Source of the DNA: Solea solea
Taxonomy: Eukaryota; Chordata; Actinopteri; Pleuronectiformes; Soleidae
NCBI RefSeq assembly: GCF_958295425.1
Contig: NC_081138.1
Span: 1,260,501-1,324,500, forward strand
Direction of reading: 5' to 3'
DNA length: 64,000 bases
Of the stretch, positions 1 to 10,960 are shown in pieces. The position numbers were made by a program, and so were the translations under genes. The notes beneath the pieces are model-generated. The model was not told the origin of the DNA, made no database searches, and was given only the letters and a program-made list of their open reading frames with translations. Every line of letters begins with the position of its first letter. The stretch's first letter is position 1.

Positions 1-1019
1 AGCGTAGTGTGTGCACTCTTTAACATTACTGTGTCACCACGTCTAAAAATGTTTCCGTGTGTGTGCACAGTCCACGTTAGCACTGTTTTATACTTCTCTC
101 ACTGCCCATTTGTTAACTGTATAAAAGTCGTAACGATCATGAACTTTAGTAATATGATAATATTTTGTTCTTGGATAGTACTGCATGTTTGAAAAGGCTG
201 TGGCTACAGTGATAGTGAAGCTTGTGGTTGTACGAGGCACTGACACATTATCAGTGCTGACTTTGCCAAACATGCTGCCAGCACTCTGCCATTGCCAAGA
301 AGCATCCTGACACACAGAGGCTCGCTCTCGCAGAAACATGGCTGCAAGCAGGGACACACGGCTCAAAAGGCTTCCTTAATGAAAGCTGCGCCTGCTTAAG
401 CCTGTGGTACCTTAATAATTGATCGTATCTTGCTGACAGCCTTTTTCCTGGTTGCAAACTGAAGTTTATTAACCACTTAGCACAAACACAAAGTCAATTA
501 AAAAATAAATAAATGAAACTAATGTTTGCGAGGGCAGAGGAGCTGCTGTTATTAAAGTTTGTGTCACTTAGGTAAATACTAAAGAAGTATTCAACATCAC
601 TAGAGTCACAAAGTAACATATGAACGGACTAATGGAGGCAGCAGTGGAGCACAGATGGAGAAATAGCAGATTTTCTTTATGGACTTTCCACACAAACGTC
701 ATCACAGCTGTGTAATGGCACGAAACAGCAGCAAACACATTATCTTAAGACACTGACTTATCTATTGAAGTGATGTAAATGGAGTGTGTGAAACTATGAG
801 TATTAAACCCTCAGATCTGGTGGTTTTGTTGCATTTCTGGTCATGAAGGCACCTGGTAATGGATTGATCAGGAAAATGCCTGGAATAAAGACAATCTGCA
901 CACATCTGTTTTTTCTGAATAGATTTTGATCTGTGGTCAGTTTGATGCAACTGTTGCTGCTCTGAATGCCACATGTTGCTCCAGTTTTTCTGGCACATGT
1001 GCTTCTGGGTGAATCCGTG
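1..1019. other. Non-coding DNA, no gene recognised
   Basis: All six frames are broken into short segments without domain-like content. The base composition is AT-rich and mixed. I see no convincing exon, RNA gene or repeat family here. Confidence 0.6.
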
Positions 1020-1027
1020 CCTTAAAT
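1020..1027. repeat. Target site duplication of the hAT MITE, left copy
   Basis: CCTTAAAT directly precedes the CAG end of the MITE. The same eight bases follow its other end at 1,353-1,360. Confidence 0.8.
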
Positions 1028-1352
1028 CAGCGGTTGTTAAAGTCAAAAGACTCAAAAGGGCCAATGTGCATCTAGTCTGATCAATAAAAAACTGAAATAA
1101 ATCAGAAACGTAGTAAATAATGGGAAACTGTCATTAAACAGCCAAGTGTAAGACGTTTAATAATAAAGCAATAATTACACACAAATGTCTTATTGTTACA
1201 ATTATAAAAACACTACCAACCATATTTAGTATTATATTCTATCACCTCGCTGCCTCAGCGGGAAGAAGAGGGTGTCGACCATGATTTCATTATAGAATGA
1301 TATGAAGTGGTGGGCCGCATGTGGCCCGCGGGCCGGCAGTTTGCCACCCCTG
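1028..1352. mobile_element. hAT-type non-autonomous DNA transposon (MITE)
   Basis: The element is 325 bp. Its left end reads CAGCGGTTGTTAAAGTC. Its right end, read on the other strand, is CAGGGGTGGCAAACTGC, so the ends form imperfect terminal inverted repeats starting with CAG. It is flanked by the perfect 8-bp direct repeat CCTTAAAT (1,020-1,027 and 1,353-1,360), which is the target-duplication length of hAT transposases. The right end with its run of GGCCCGCGGGCC resembles abundant hAT-derived repeats of fish and other vertebrates. No transposase is encoded, so it must have been moved in trans. An intact target duplication beside diverged ends suggests moderate age. Confidence 0.8.
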
Positions 1353-1360
1353 CCTTAAAT

Positions 1361-2717
1361 GAATCTAAAGTAGCAAAACAAAGTTTGAGCAGACTGTGAT
1401 TCGGGACGAAATCATTTTGGTTTTATTTGAATATAAGAATAAGCAGTTCTGAAATACTGGCACCAACAACCATGTTCAGAGTCCCTTAAATCACCTTTCC
1501 TCCTAATTGTGATGCTTGGTTTGAACTTTAGAAGCTTGTCTTTACGTACATATGTGTACGTACCTACATGTGTTAACAAGCAGCTGAACGTGAGCGTATC
1601 GCGTGATAAACACGTTTCTTTTTAGCAGAAGGACAATTCCTCAGCAGTGATCTCACAAACATGAGAACTATAAACACATACACTCTAATCTCAATCTTCT
1701 TGTTTGCAGATATTTATCTTTAAAGAAATAATAGACATTTGTGAAGTCGCTCCTTCCAGTCAAGAATAATTTGGCTCAACTTGTTGATGGCAACAATTTG
1801 CACACAATAAAACGTGATTACTATTTATGAGCCAGTTTGTAGACTGTTAAGAAATGCTGTGGTGGTTGTGGTCTGAAATTTAACAATTGACTGAATAATT
1901 TAAATATATGGAGCAAGAAGGGCGTATCAGAAGACTTGTAAACAAGCATCAGCACCAAGTTAACTTCACAAAGTTATTACCAGCGCTGTCTCAGTGCTGT
2001 ATATACAGTGTTGTCTCGCCTTACTGCCTTAGGTGTAATTCATTGCCACATTCAGACGTATATTACAGCAACATTACATTTATTCTTATTCACTGGAGGT
2101 TCAGCAAATTGTAAAAGAAGAGAGATTTTTTTTTGTCTCTTGGTGCCGACAGACATTTGTATTGTTTTTCAGGCATAGAAATGAGGTTTTGTTTTTATTT
2201 ATGCACGTGTGTATATATACTGTATACCTGTGTGTGTGTGTACGGGAGGCTCACATAGGTTTTTGGGATTCATCTCCTCTGACTCGTTGTCACCTTTGTT
2301 GACTTTGTTTCTCTTCGTCTGCAACGCTGCGCTCCCCACTTTAATGACGCATATATCCTATCTCCAGTCGCTGCCTAATCCCAGCAGCGCTGGCTCAGGA
2401 GCAGATTACTGCTTCCAGACACCAGAGGGGCGAGGAGCAGGGTGGGGGTTGGCGAGTTGAAGGAGATGCCTCAGTGATTGAAGAAGCCGGCACATGCACG
2501 TAAATGTGCACTCGCGTGTATATACGTCAACATGTTTACAGCAGGAGCATCGAGCATCCACTGAGGTGCTTTTTCATAAGTAAATCACCGTCGTTGTTTT
2601 AAACCAGACGTCGCACATTTAACTGACTTTATTTGACTTTAGTATCTGTCAAACCACATGAACAACATGATGAAGGTGCTTCCCACTGATTGTGAAACTT
2701 TATTCTTTTCATTCCAG
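1361..2717. other. Non-coding DNA
   Basis: The frames here are short and show no family signature. A modest GC rise near 2,280-2,460 gives an 83-codon frame with no recognisable content. Nothing else stands out. Confidence 0.5.
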
Positions 2718-2773
2718 ACTGAAACAGTGAGATGGCACAGGCAGTTCTCCAACATGGCTGCCTCAGTCAGCAG
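2718..2773 (+). CDS. Possible exon, perhaps a first coding exon (weak)
   Basis: A pyrimidine-rich tract ending TTTCATTCCAG precedes the interval and CAG|GTACAG follows it, so both splice signals are good. Read from its first base, the 56-nt interval is open and would end in phase 2. Alternatively, an ATG at 2,732 with purine at -3 and G at +4 opens 14 codons (MAQAVLQHGCLSQQ) and ends in phase 0, which would match the incoming phase of the candidate exon at 18,578. I do not recognise the peptide. Splice-like signals around a short open stretch also arise by chance, so this remains speculative. Confidence 0.25.
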
Positions 2774-3297
2774 GTACAGTGCTTTTATTAACATTATTAT
2801 TGTATTTGTTCACATTAACATCTGCTAAATAGGCTAATGTTTTGGGGGTTTTTCTGCCAGTTACAGCTACATGTTTGCATAAATATCACTGTGGTCAGCT
2901 TCAGCTTCAGCTGCGACTAAGCACTATATTGTGTGTTTCTGTAAGCACACAATTTGTGTTTTTATTCATTTGTTGTTGTTTTAGTGTTAGTTATACCATA
3001 GCCATGACAGAAGTATAGGTAAGTATGTCTTCTTCTAACAGTGTCATCTTGTGCCTTTCAGTGCAATTAGAGCCTCTCGTGGCTTCGGGTGTAAATAAAT
3101 TGGCAGTGGCGGCGTCTGTCCAGCAGCTGCTGTCAGCGTGTCTGCTACCGTCTAAGAACATGACTTTTAGGACCAAATGATTGCTAATAAAACGTTTGAT
3201 TGAGAGGAGGAGAGAGTTAGAACCATAAACAGGCTGGATTCTGCCCTTTAATTTCACCATCTCCAGAGAATTGCTTTTGCTGTGCTGCAGAGTGGCT

Positions 3298-3299
<2 letters not shown>

Positions 3300-3335
<36 letters not shown>
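3300..3335. repeat. (CA)n microsatellite
   Basis: An uninterrupted CA run of about 36 bp. A (TG)n run follows about 40 bp later (3,376-3,395), so the pair could fold back on itself. Confidence 0.95.
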
Positions 3336-3339
<4 letters not shown>

Positions 3340-3375
3340 AGTTCTCTGCCCAAGGACTGAAATTTAATTTGCCCC

Positions 3376-3395
3376 GTGTGTGTGTGTGTGTGTGT
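3376..3395. repeat. (TG)n microsatellite
   Basis: About ten TG dinucleotides, inverted with respect to the CA run at 3,300-3,335. Confidence 0.9.
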
Positions 3396-4773
3396 TTGAA
3401 TGTGCATGCATCTGTCAGTCTGACTCTCTTTGTCCGTGCCTCTGTCCGTCTGCATGTGTCACTGCAGAATATCTCCATGTAAAAAGCAGCGTTGTATGAA
3501 CGGGAGCGTGAGTGCGAGTATTTATGTTCACATGCTGCATTTTGTGTTTTCTTGCTCTCGAGTAACTTAATGGTTTTACGATTCCTGGTTGTTCTTGTAC
3601 CACTTTACTCTTTGTGGCTGCACTGAGGTGTTTATTTGCTGTGTGCGCTGCTCTGTTGTGTTTTTTTTAACCGTGTTATCACTGGGATGTTAATGTTGGT
3701 ACCTTCAGTTTGTTATAGAAAACCTTTAAGTAGTCATTTTCTTTTGTGCGTATGCTGATTGCATGTTTAGAGAATCCAGGAGCTGAATCCTGAATTGTTT
3801 AACAACAGTTGCATTGGGTTTTCAGTGTGGCTAGTTTATAACAGTACTTTGTGTGTCTGCATGTGTGTTTATGGTGCAGGTTCCTGATGAAAGCCTAGAG
3901 CAAAGGCATATATCAGAGCTCCAGCACTAATAAAAGGCCAGCAAGCTGTGCTCCTCTCCTTCTGGGAACAGCACCGCTTTTTACTGCTTCTCTGACAGCA
4001 AGATAAAGTGCCCCTCCAATTAGAAAAATATTTGGCCACATACCTACCAACAGCGATCCTGGGTTTTTATTTTTCATGCCATTTGATCAGGAATCCTTGC
4101 TATTTTTGCAGTGTGCTTTTCTTATCATCATGTCCTGAGTATGCACATGTTAATGCTGCACCAGGATGCTGTATGATGAAGAAATGGTGCTTTTATTTTG
4201 GTCTTTCTTTCATATTGATGGAGCTGCATACAGATATTTTTTATTTTTTTGGTTTGGTGTTGGGAGTGTGACTGAGTGTGTTTCAGCATTTCTTATAAGA
4301 AAATCCATGCTGCTGTGCATGTTTGGGTTGATACCATTCTTGTTGCCCCTGTCATTCGTCTCTGCCTGATACAGACATGTGTGCATATATACACTTAACC
4401 GCTGATCCTAGCCTGCTGCTCTGTTAAAGAATACTGTAGATTATTTTTTTCCCATCCTTTTTCCAGAGAGTGCATTAAAATTAAATTCTCTCTTGTTGTT
4501 GTGAAAAGAGGCGCACGTAAAAAATAATTGGCTGTAGGAGAGAACAAAGGGTTGGCTCCTCTCTCCTCCCTGCACACCCGAGCCAGGCATTAATACCAAG
4601 CCTGCTGCATTGTTCTGCTGTCTGCAGCCATCCCCCTAGCCAGACACTCAGCTCTGGAGAAGTCACTTTTAATGTCTGATAATCAAGGTGAATTTTCAAA
4701 AAGCTGCCATTTTCAAATGATGGTGTATATATTATGTGTAGATGGGAGCTCAGGAGCAGAGGAGCCCCACTAG

Positions 4774-4837
4774 GTGTGTGTGTGTGTGTGTGAGTGTATG
4801 TGTGTGAGTGAGTGTGTGAGAGAGAGAGAGAGAGAGA
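4774..4837. repeat. Compound (GT)n/(GA)n microsatellite
   Basis: A GT run with a few interruptions passes directly into a GA run. Confidence 0.9.
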
Positions 4838-5060
4838 CCTTCAGTCATGTGAAGTGAAAGAGAGACACCTAACGGCCACATTTGGAACTGCAGCCTGATT
4901 TGACCTCCTCTGTGTAGGAAGGAAACTATAGCTGGAATATCAGAGTCATTTCCAAAACAATCAACAATTTAAAATGACAATGATTATTTAATTATTTCAT
5001 TGTATAACGAGCACCTTGCTGCTCTTTTTACATAAAACACTGTATAATCCTCTATTGCAG

Positions 5061-5102
5061 AATGTGAGGGAGTCTACGGTGGCTGTGGAGTGTCAGAGGA
5101 AA
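5061..5102 (+). CDS. Very weak exon candidate
   Basis: TCTATTGCAG precedes the interval and a GTATTT donor follows it. The 42-nt interval reads NVRESTVAVECQRK in phase 0, entering and leaving, which would be compatible with its candidate neighbours at 2,718 and 18,578. There is no homology to lean on, and an interval this short can be open by chance. Confidence 0.12.
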
Positions 5103-7639
5103 GTATTTCTAGATTTCCAGACACCGCCTGCTGTTGCCCCTCGCTGAAGGGAGCTCTGGTGCTGTGTTATTAGGGAATCAGGCAGCCAGCAGCAGAGCAG
5201 TGGAGCTGCATTTCCCTGCTACAGGGCACAGACTCATCTTCCTCTTGCTCCTCCCATCTCCCCACTTCCCCCACTACTAGGTATGATTATTTCTCCTCCA
5301 CTCCACCGCACCATTATATTCCAGGTCCGCAGTTACCCCTCCCTGCTGTCATTTTTCATGGCGTGTTTTTGCCCGGGTGCAGCGCTGCACATTTGCACTG
5401 TGTCTGTGCAATATGTTAAGGAGGTGAATATATGCAGTGTGCAGAATGTAATAAGTATATATTTATTTTCTTTGCTGGTGATTTACTAGTTTTTCCGGTG
5501 CTTGAGAAAAAAAAAAAAAAAAAATCCCCAGCACTGCCCATGTATCTTAACAAACATGACTGCTGCGTATGCACTCGCCTCCAAGGCTTTTTACTCACCG
5601 GGGAAACCAAATTATACATCTGAGGCAGACTGGTTATTTTTCGTGCTATGATTGTTAAAAACCTGCTAGGTATTTTGAGGTATTAGGCTTGCTAACACCA
5701 GTTGGGTTAAAGCTTTAGCGTGTATGTGTGTGTGTGTGGCTGCATTGTAAATAAGAGCATTTTAGTTGTTCTTTCTTGTAATGATAGCATTGTTGGCAGC
5801 TGATGAGGTGATCAGTCATGCTTTGCTCATTGTTTGGACTTAAAATTCCCCTCACATTACACTGCAGCCACTAACAGCACATGTTGCTCATCACCTTTTG
5901 TTTATCTCCCCATATACACCCCCCCACACCCCTGTAGATCTGCAAAATAAATAAATAAATAAACGGCACAAAAACCTAAATACACAACAAGCTTGAAACA
6001 CACACACACTCAGCTGAAATTGACATTGTACTCAGAGAAGCAGATCTAACCCTGTGAAACAGTAGGATTTAAATGGATTTGGTGCTGGGAGCAGCGTGGT
6101 GCACACGGCTCCCTCTGTGAGGCTGTCGCTGTGGGAGACTCGCACATTTGCAGAGCGCATGATAATAAAATAATAATTAATTCTTAACGATACCTCACCT
6201 GATTGTGTCGCTGTGTCCACCATAGGCCCATAAACTCCAGAATATTCTCTCTGTTCGTTTGTAATAAATGTAAAACAAACATCAACAGTGAGAATAAAAA
6301 GGGAAGTTTGGATGTGATATGTTGAGCTACAACAACACCTATAATAAAATCTGTATTGAATTGTGTTGTCTATATATATATGTATATGGTGTTCAAGTAT
6401 ATAAATATTTTATATTTTCTTTTTGACACTGATTTTAAAATATTTACTGTTTTGTTTGTGTTTAGTTGTATAGCACGACTTCTATAGAGCACCTGTGTGG
6501 ATAGAGGGAGGCTGGAGGCTGCAGAGTGCTTCATAACTTACACTATCATCGATCAAAAAAGTGCTTTGAGTGTGCTTGCAGTGCCATGTCGCGCTGTCAC
6601 ATCTGTCATCGCACACAGTCCTGCATTCCGTCTTTTCCTGTTGGTTCATAACAATAATAATAATAATAAAATATAAATGTGAATCCATATCAGGGCTTAC
6701 AGTATGTGTTTGTGTTCACATACCATGCACCTGATGCAGTGCCTTGATGTAACGTTGTTTATAGATGACTTGGTTTTGCCTTCAGTGTGATTGCATAATA
6801 ACAGGCATTCAAATGTGTGAGTGCTTTATTTGTTCCCGGCAGTCGTAGTGGTTGCATTATTCCTCTCTGGCTGGTTGCAGGGCATACTTTCAAAGTGTTG
6901 ATCTCAGCTGTGGTGGAGAATAAAGACACAGAGGAGGAGGAGAAGGCCGCAGGCGTTCTGATGAAAGGATGTGCAGGGAATCTGCAGTGAGGAGAGACGG
7001 ACAGAGAGAGAGACACAGAGACACAGAGAGACAGAGAGAGAGAGCATTTTGCCAGTCCAGTGTGGCAAAGCCGGTCTGGCTCGGTGCCAGTGTGGGCAGT
7101 GTGCCCACGAGGAGGCAGTGTGTGGCTATAGCCTGACTGTAGCACGCAGGGTGAAACATGGGGAGACAAGTGTGTCTGTGACGGAGAGGGCAGAAGAAGT
7201 TTGTCTGCATTTGCATGTGAAGTGGCGATGTTGTGATCCAGCAACAGGGAAGAACAAAGGGAGTTTGCCTGTGCAGTGTTATGTCACCGACTCTGCAGGT
7301 TAAACTTCCTGTTCTTCCTTCTTTCCTGTTGAACATTTGGCACAGTTAATTTAATCAGACGTGTGTTGTTTCATTTAAACACACACTTGATTGTCGCTGT
7401 TAATTGTGTGTTTATTGTTTCTTGACGCACTGCTTGGGAAAATGCATTCCATTGGAAGCAAATGTTATCTCTCTGCTTTGTAGGCATTTACATATTGTTT
7501 GCCTTTCTACATTATCTCTCTCTCTCTCTCTCTCCCTCTCTTTCTTTTTCTGTTCTCCTCTTTGTATACTTAAAATATTCTGCACACCCCTCAGCAGTTC
7601 TGCATGGCAGACAGCCCTAATATAATCTGTGTGTCTGAA
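5103..7639. other. Non-coding DNA with simple repeats
   Basis: This stretch has an A18 run (5,507-5,524), AAAT-type tracts (5,945-5,962), ATA-rich DNA (6,369-6,415) and a (TC)n run at about 7,515-7,540. The open frames here are low-complexity by-products of purine-rich tracts. No gene is recognised. Confidence 0.55.
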
Positions 7640-7870
7640 TTCTAATTTATACCGTCAGGATAAAATAAATAGTGTGCAGTTAATTATGGGAAGCCGGCTC
7701 CTGGCTTTGCCCCGGTGATTTATGAAGTGCACGTATGCATTCTGCATCACATTCTTCTTAATTTATTTTTAAGCTGCCTTTCAATTAGTTTTACTGCACG
7801 TGTCTTAATGAAGGCAGAGGGTTGTGTTAATGAGGCTGCTGAGGTGAGATGAACTGGCACTCACCTGCTG
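7640..7870. promoter_or_regulatory. Possible conserved non-coding element
   Basis: A stretch of complex, non-repetitive sequence is dense in homeodomain-type TAAT/ATTA cores, with TTAATTATGG near 7,680 and TTCAATTAG near 7,781. It is closed in all frames. The texture resembles vertebrate enhancer-type conserved elements. This is inferred from texture only; alignment to other fishes would decide. Confidence 0.25.
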
Positions 7871-9354
7871 TGAGAGGCTTTGACCATCATCCTTCATCCA
7901 AGTTGCTTTTGGGTTTTTATTTTTAAGGAAAGACAATTGTTGCTTTAATCGTTTCTATTCTTGAATTCTTGAATTAGTGACGTCCAATGGTCAGACTTCA
8001 TAGTGCAGCAAACAGAAAACATTGTTCCACTTTTACGTGAATTACGGTGGCCCTCACATACCTGAAAGGATGTAAACACTCTTTCACTCTCTTTGCCGTT
8101 TCCTCTTTTCTTATTGGCTGGTTTATGAATGCGTGGGTGGAGCCATACTCACTCTGCTTCAAACCTTGAAAGGTACACGATGTCTGCTTTTGTCCGTTCT
8201 CGCTGCTGCAGAATCACGACAGGGCAAGCGAGGCCTTTGCCTAAAGACATTATGTGGCCAAGGTCACTATGGTCTGGATCTGGACCCAGGCGCTAATCAT
8301 TGCCATGATTTGATTGAGCTTTTCTAACCTTTTACAGCACTAGAGGTGCAAACATGAGCTGTAAATGACCACATGGCAACACTCAGCCAGTCATGAGTGG
8401 ATTTGCTGTACGAGCGTCTGTATTGCTAAAATAATAGATTATTATTTCAGGGCGGCATCGTTGGCCACAAACGACGAGCGTTTCAGGTGCGTCTCCAGGG
8501 AGTGAACACGTATCACAGCAAAAATAGACCAAGAAAATTAACTTTCACCACAGTTTCACTGTCTATTTCTGTCCCGTACACTGCAAACACAACACATCCT
8601 GTTACCATTTCAAAGTAAAAGCCATTTTAGATCCTGAATCAATTAACTTTTTTTTCAACCCAAGTCTGTTATTATGACAGTTGCTCAGACTCCTGACATT
8701 TAGTTGATTACAGCGCGGTATTTAAAAGTTTATTAAGGCTTTATCAAAGATAAAATGTACCAGACGCGTGATGTACTCCAGGGAGAAACGGGAGGAAGAA
8801 TAAGAGTCACTTCACATGGTCTGAGATCTGAGAAATGAAGACAGCAGCGACAACAGAGTTTTTAGTAAATAAGAATCTCGTGTAATTAAGTTGCATCATA
8901 TTTCCATATGTGCATCTGTAGTGTTGTTAGGCTTCTTTTATTCTGCACATGACGGGAGAAACGCTTAATTTGATTTGAAAGTCACTTGTTGACGACACAC
9001 AGACATTGATGCACATATTTAAATATTTAACCACTAATCTACTACACTTGTTAGACAATATGGAGGAAATGTCCTCTATCTAGACCTTTTTTAGTATTTG
9101 AACCCAATGATTGTTAGAGTTGTGTTTATAGAAGAACTGACTGAGCTTACACGCTGCGTCACGAGGGTTCAGGAATTACTGCCACCTTTTCATTTTCATC
9201 TTCAAGCTTGTGTGTTTTCACACTCTGTTTGTTCGTATGATCATCGTCCATGTGTGTGTTTTGACTCGTGGCTCCGGAGCAGGAAGAGAAAGCCACAGAA
9301 AAAGGAAATGCCTCACGTGATTAAACACATTCATTCTTCATTTTAGCCCCTCTC
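7871..9354. other. Non-coding DNA
   Basis: Mixed sequence with short frames only. I see no recognisable gene or repeat family. Confidence 0.5.
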
Positions 9355-9740
9355 AAATTAGGCCAGTGTGTCTTCTCTATTTGCTATGCACTATTGTTCT
9401 CTTCCAATTAGCCAGCAGCATGGTTGTGTCAGCCTGGGAAGTTGTGGTGTGGAGTATAAGCTGGAAGGTGATGTGTAGCCGCAGTGGTCAGCTACCCGGC
9501 AGCTCACGTCAGCCGTACCCCATTAGGGATATCCACACAGTGCTGTCTGCATGAGGATGCTCTCATTTACTGCCTCCACATGCAGCCATTTATCTCCCTC
9601 TGCCCCGCTCTTCCCCTCACTTCATGCTCTCGCTCTCTTTTTAATTTTCCTCTCAAAAACAGATCCCACATTAAGCAGCCAAGCATGGCTGGCTGCAGCT
9701 CCTCTGCTGAAAGAGCAAAGGAATGATTTAATTTCACCTC
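9355..9740. promoter_or_regulatory. Possible conserved non-coding element
   Basis: This is unique-looking sequence with ATTA cores and homeodomain-like AATTAGCC near 9,405, followed by a pyrimidine-rich part. Overlapping frames of 60-105 codons exist, but they lack splice context or domain signatures, so a regulatory or neutral reading is preferred. Confidence 0.2.
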
Positions 9741-10639
9741 CTCAGTGTCTCTGTGGCCTCCTCTCCCTGCTCATACACACATTATTACACACAGAGGCCT
9801 CATTTTCATGTTCCGCTGAGGGCACACGCAGGGCGTTAACTAGTCGGCCACGCCGTGGTCATTGCTGACGATCGATACCTGTGGTCAGGACCGATCACAC
9901 GCGGCTTCCTAAATAGGCTCTGCAGGACGTACCATAAAACACCATGGGGGGGGCCATGCATACCACCCCATAAATCGCCTTTTTAAAACTTTTTTATGTC
10001 AGGAGGAGTGAAGGGTCGCTAAGCATAGATGATGAAGAAGTCACGATACTTTTAAGAAAATCAAAGTTTCAGCCAAAATTGTGAGGTGTGTACATGCATA
10101 TTTATAATTGTTTGTAATCCTCAGCCTTAAATGTGACCGACACGTTTAGACTTGTTTGTCACATGTTAAACACAAACTACTTTGGTATAGAATCAACTGC
10201 ACAGTAAAGTGTGAGAGCGATGATAAACTGTGTGTGCGATGCACAGCATTCAGAGTACATGGTATTGTCGTTTTTCTCCAAAATTAAACATGCAGATGGT
10301 TTAATTTGAACACTAGGCTTCTCACAACGGAGAAGTGCTAATGAGATTTAACTCTGTTGGAACCTAAATTAAACTGAGACGAGCTCAGGGGGGAAGTTTG
10401 TATGGATAGTTCTCTGTGTGGTTTGTGGACTGCAGGATTGGAGGAGGTGATCTATGGACCAGATGAGAGTCGGCCTCAGGGCTGGCAGACGGAGACAGAA
10501 AAATGGATGTGTTTCTCATCTTGCTCTGCCTCCGAGGCTCTCAGCTGGCCTGATCCCTACATTAACCAAACAGATAGCCAACAACTTTAATTACCTTTGC
10601 ATCCAGTCGCTCTCCCAATCCACCACTCCCCACTCCGCC

Positions 10640-10960
10640 TGTGCAAATGAATGAAAGTGAGGGATAGAAGCAAGAAAAGCATAATTACTTATTTTACTGG
10701 AGTGCAGCAGAATGCCTTTTGCCAAATGACTCTAATTCCAAATGGTTAACAAGATTTTTCTTTTTAATAGAGCCGAATCCATGTGACAGCAAATTGCTTT
10801 CCTATTTGGGGCCTTAATGGCTTTTCATACTTTGCACTTCCAATAAGCAGTAAACTCGGAAATTAATATTGCACACTGTGTTATGATGCAAATGGGAGCG
10901 AGATAGGAGCGCTGCACCTTCATGCAGAAACCTGATTAGATCCATAATTGCTCTGCTGGG
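10640..10960. promoter_or_regulatory. Possible conserved enhancer-like element with a POU octamer
   Basis: AT-rich but complex sequence contains a perfect octamer ATGCAAAT at 10,886-10,893, several TTAATA/AATTA cores and a TTTTAATAGAG stretch, and no open frame. The octamer is the classical POU-factor site. Whether this is a real enhancer cannot be judged without conservation or chromatin data. Confidence 0.3.

Noticed and set aside
2991..3455. 154-codon minus-strand frame
   Set aside because: Its middle is His/Thr and Cys/Val runs from the CA and TG microsatellites, and the remainder has no domain-like content.
6759..7336. Long overlapping minus-strand frames of 148-161 codons
   Set aside because: They are Ser/Leu/Pro-rich translations of a purine-rich tract, overlap each other in different frames, and have no splice or promoter context.
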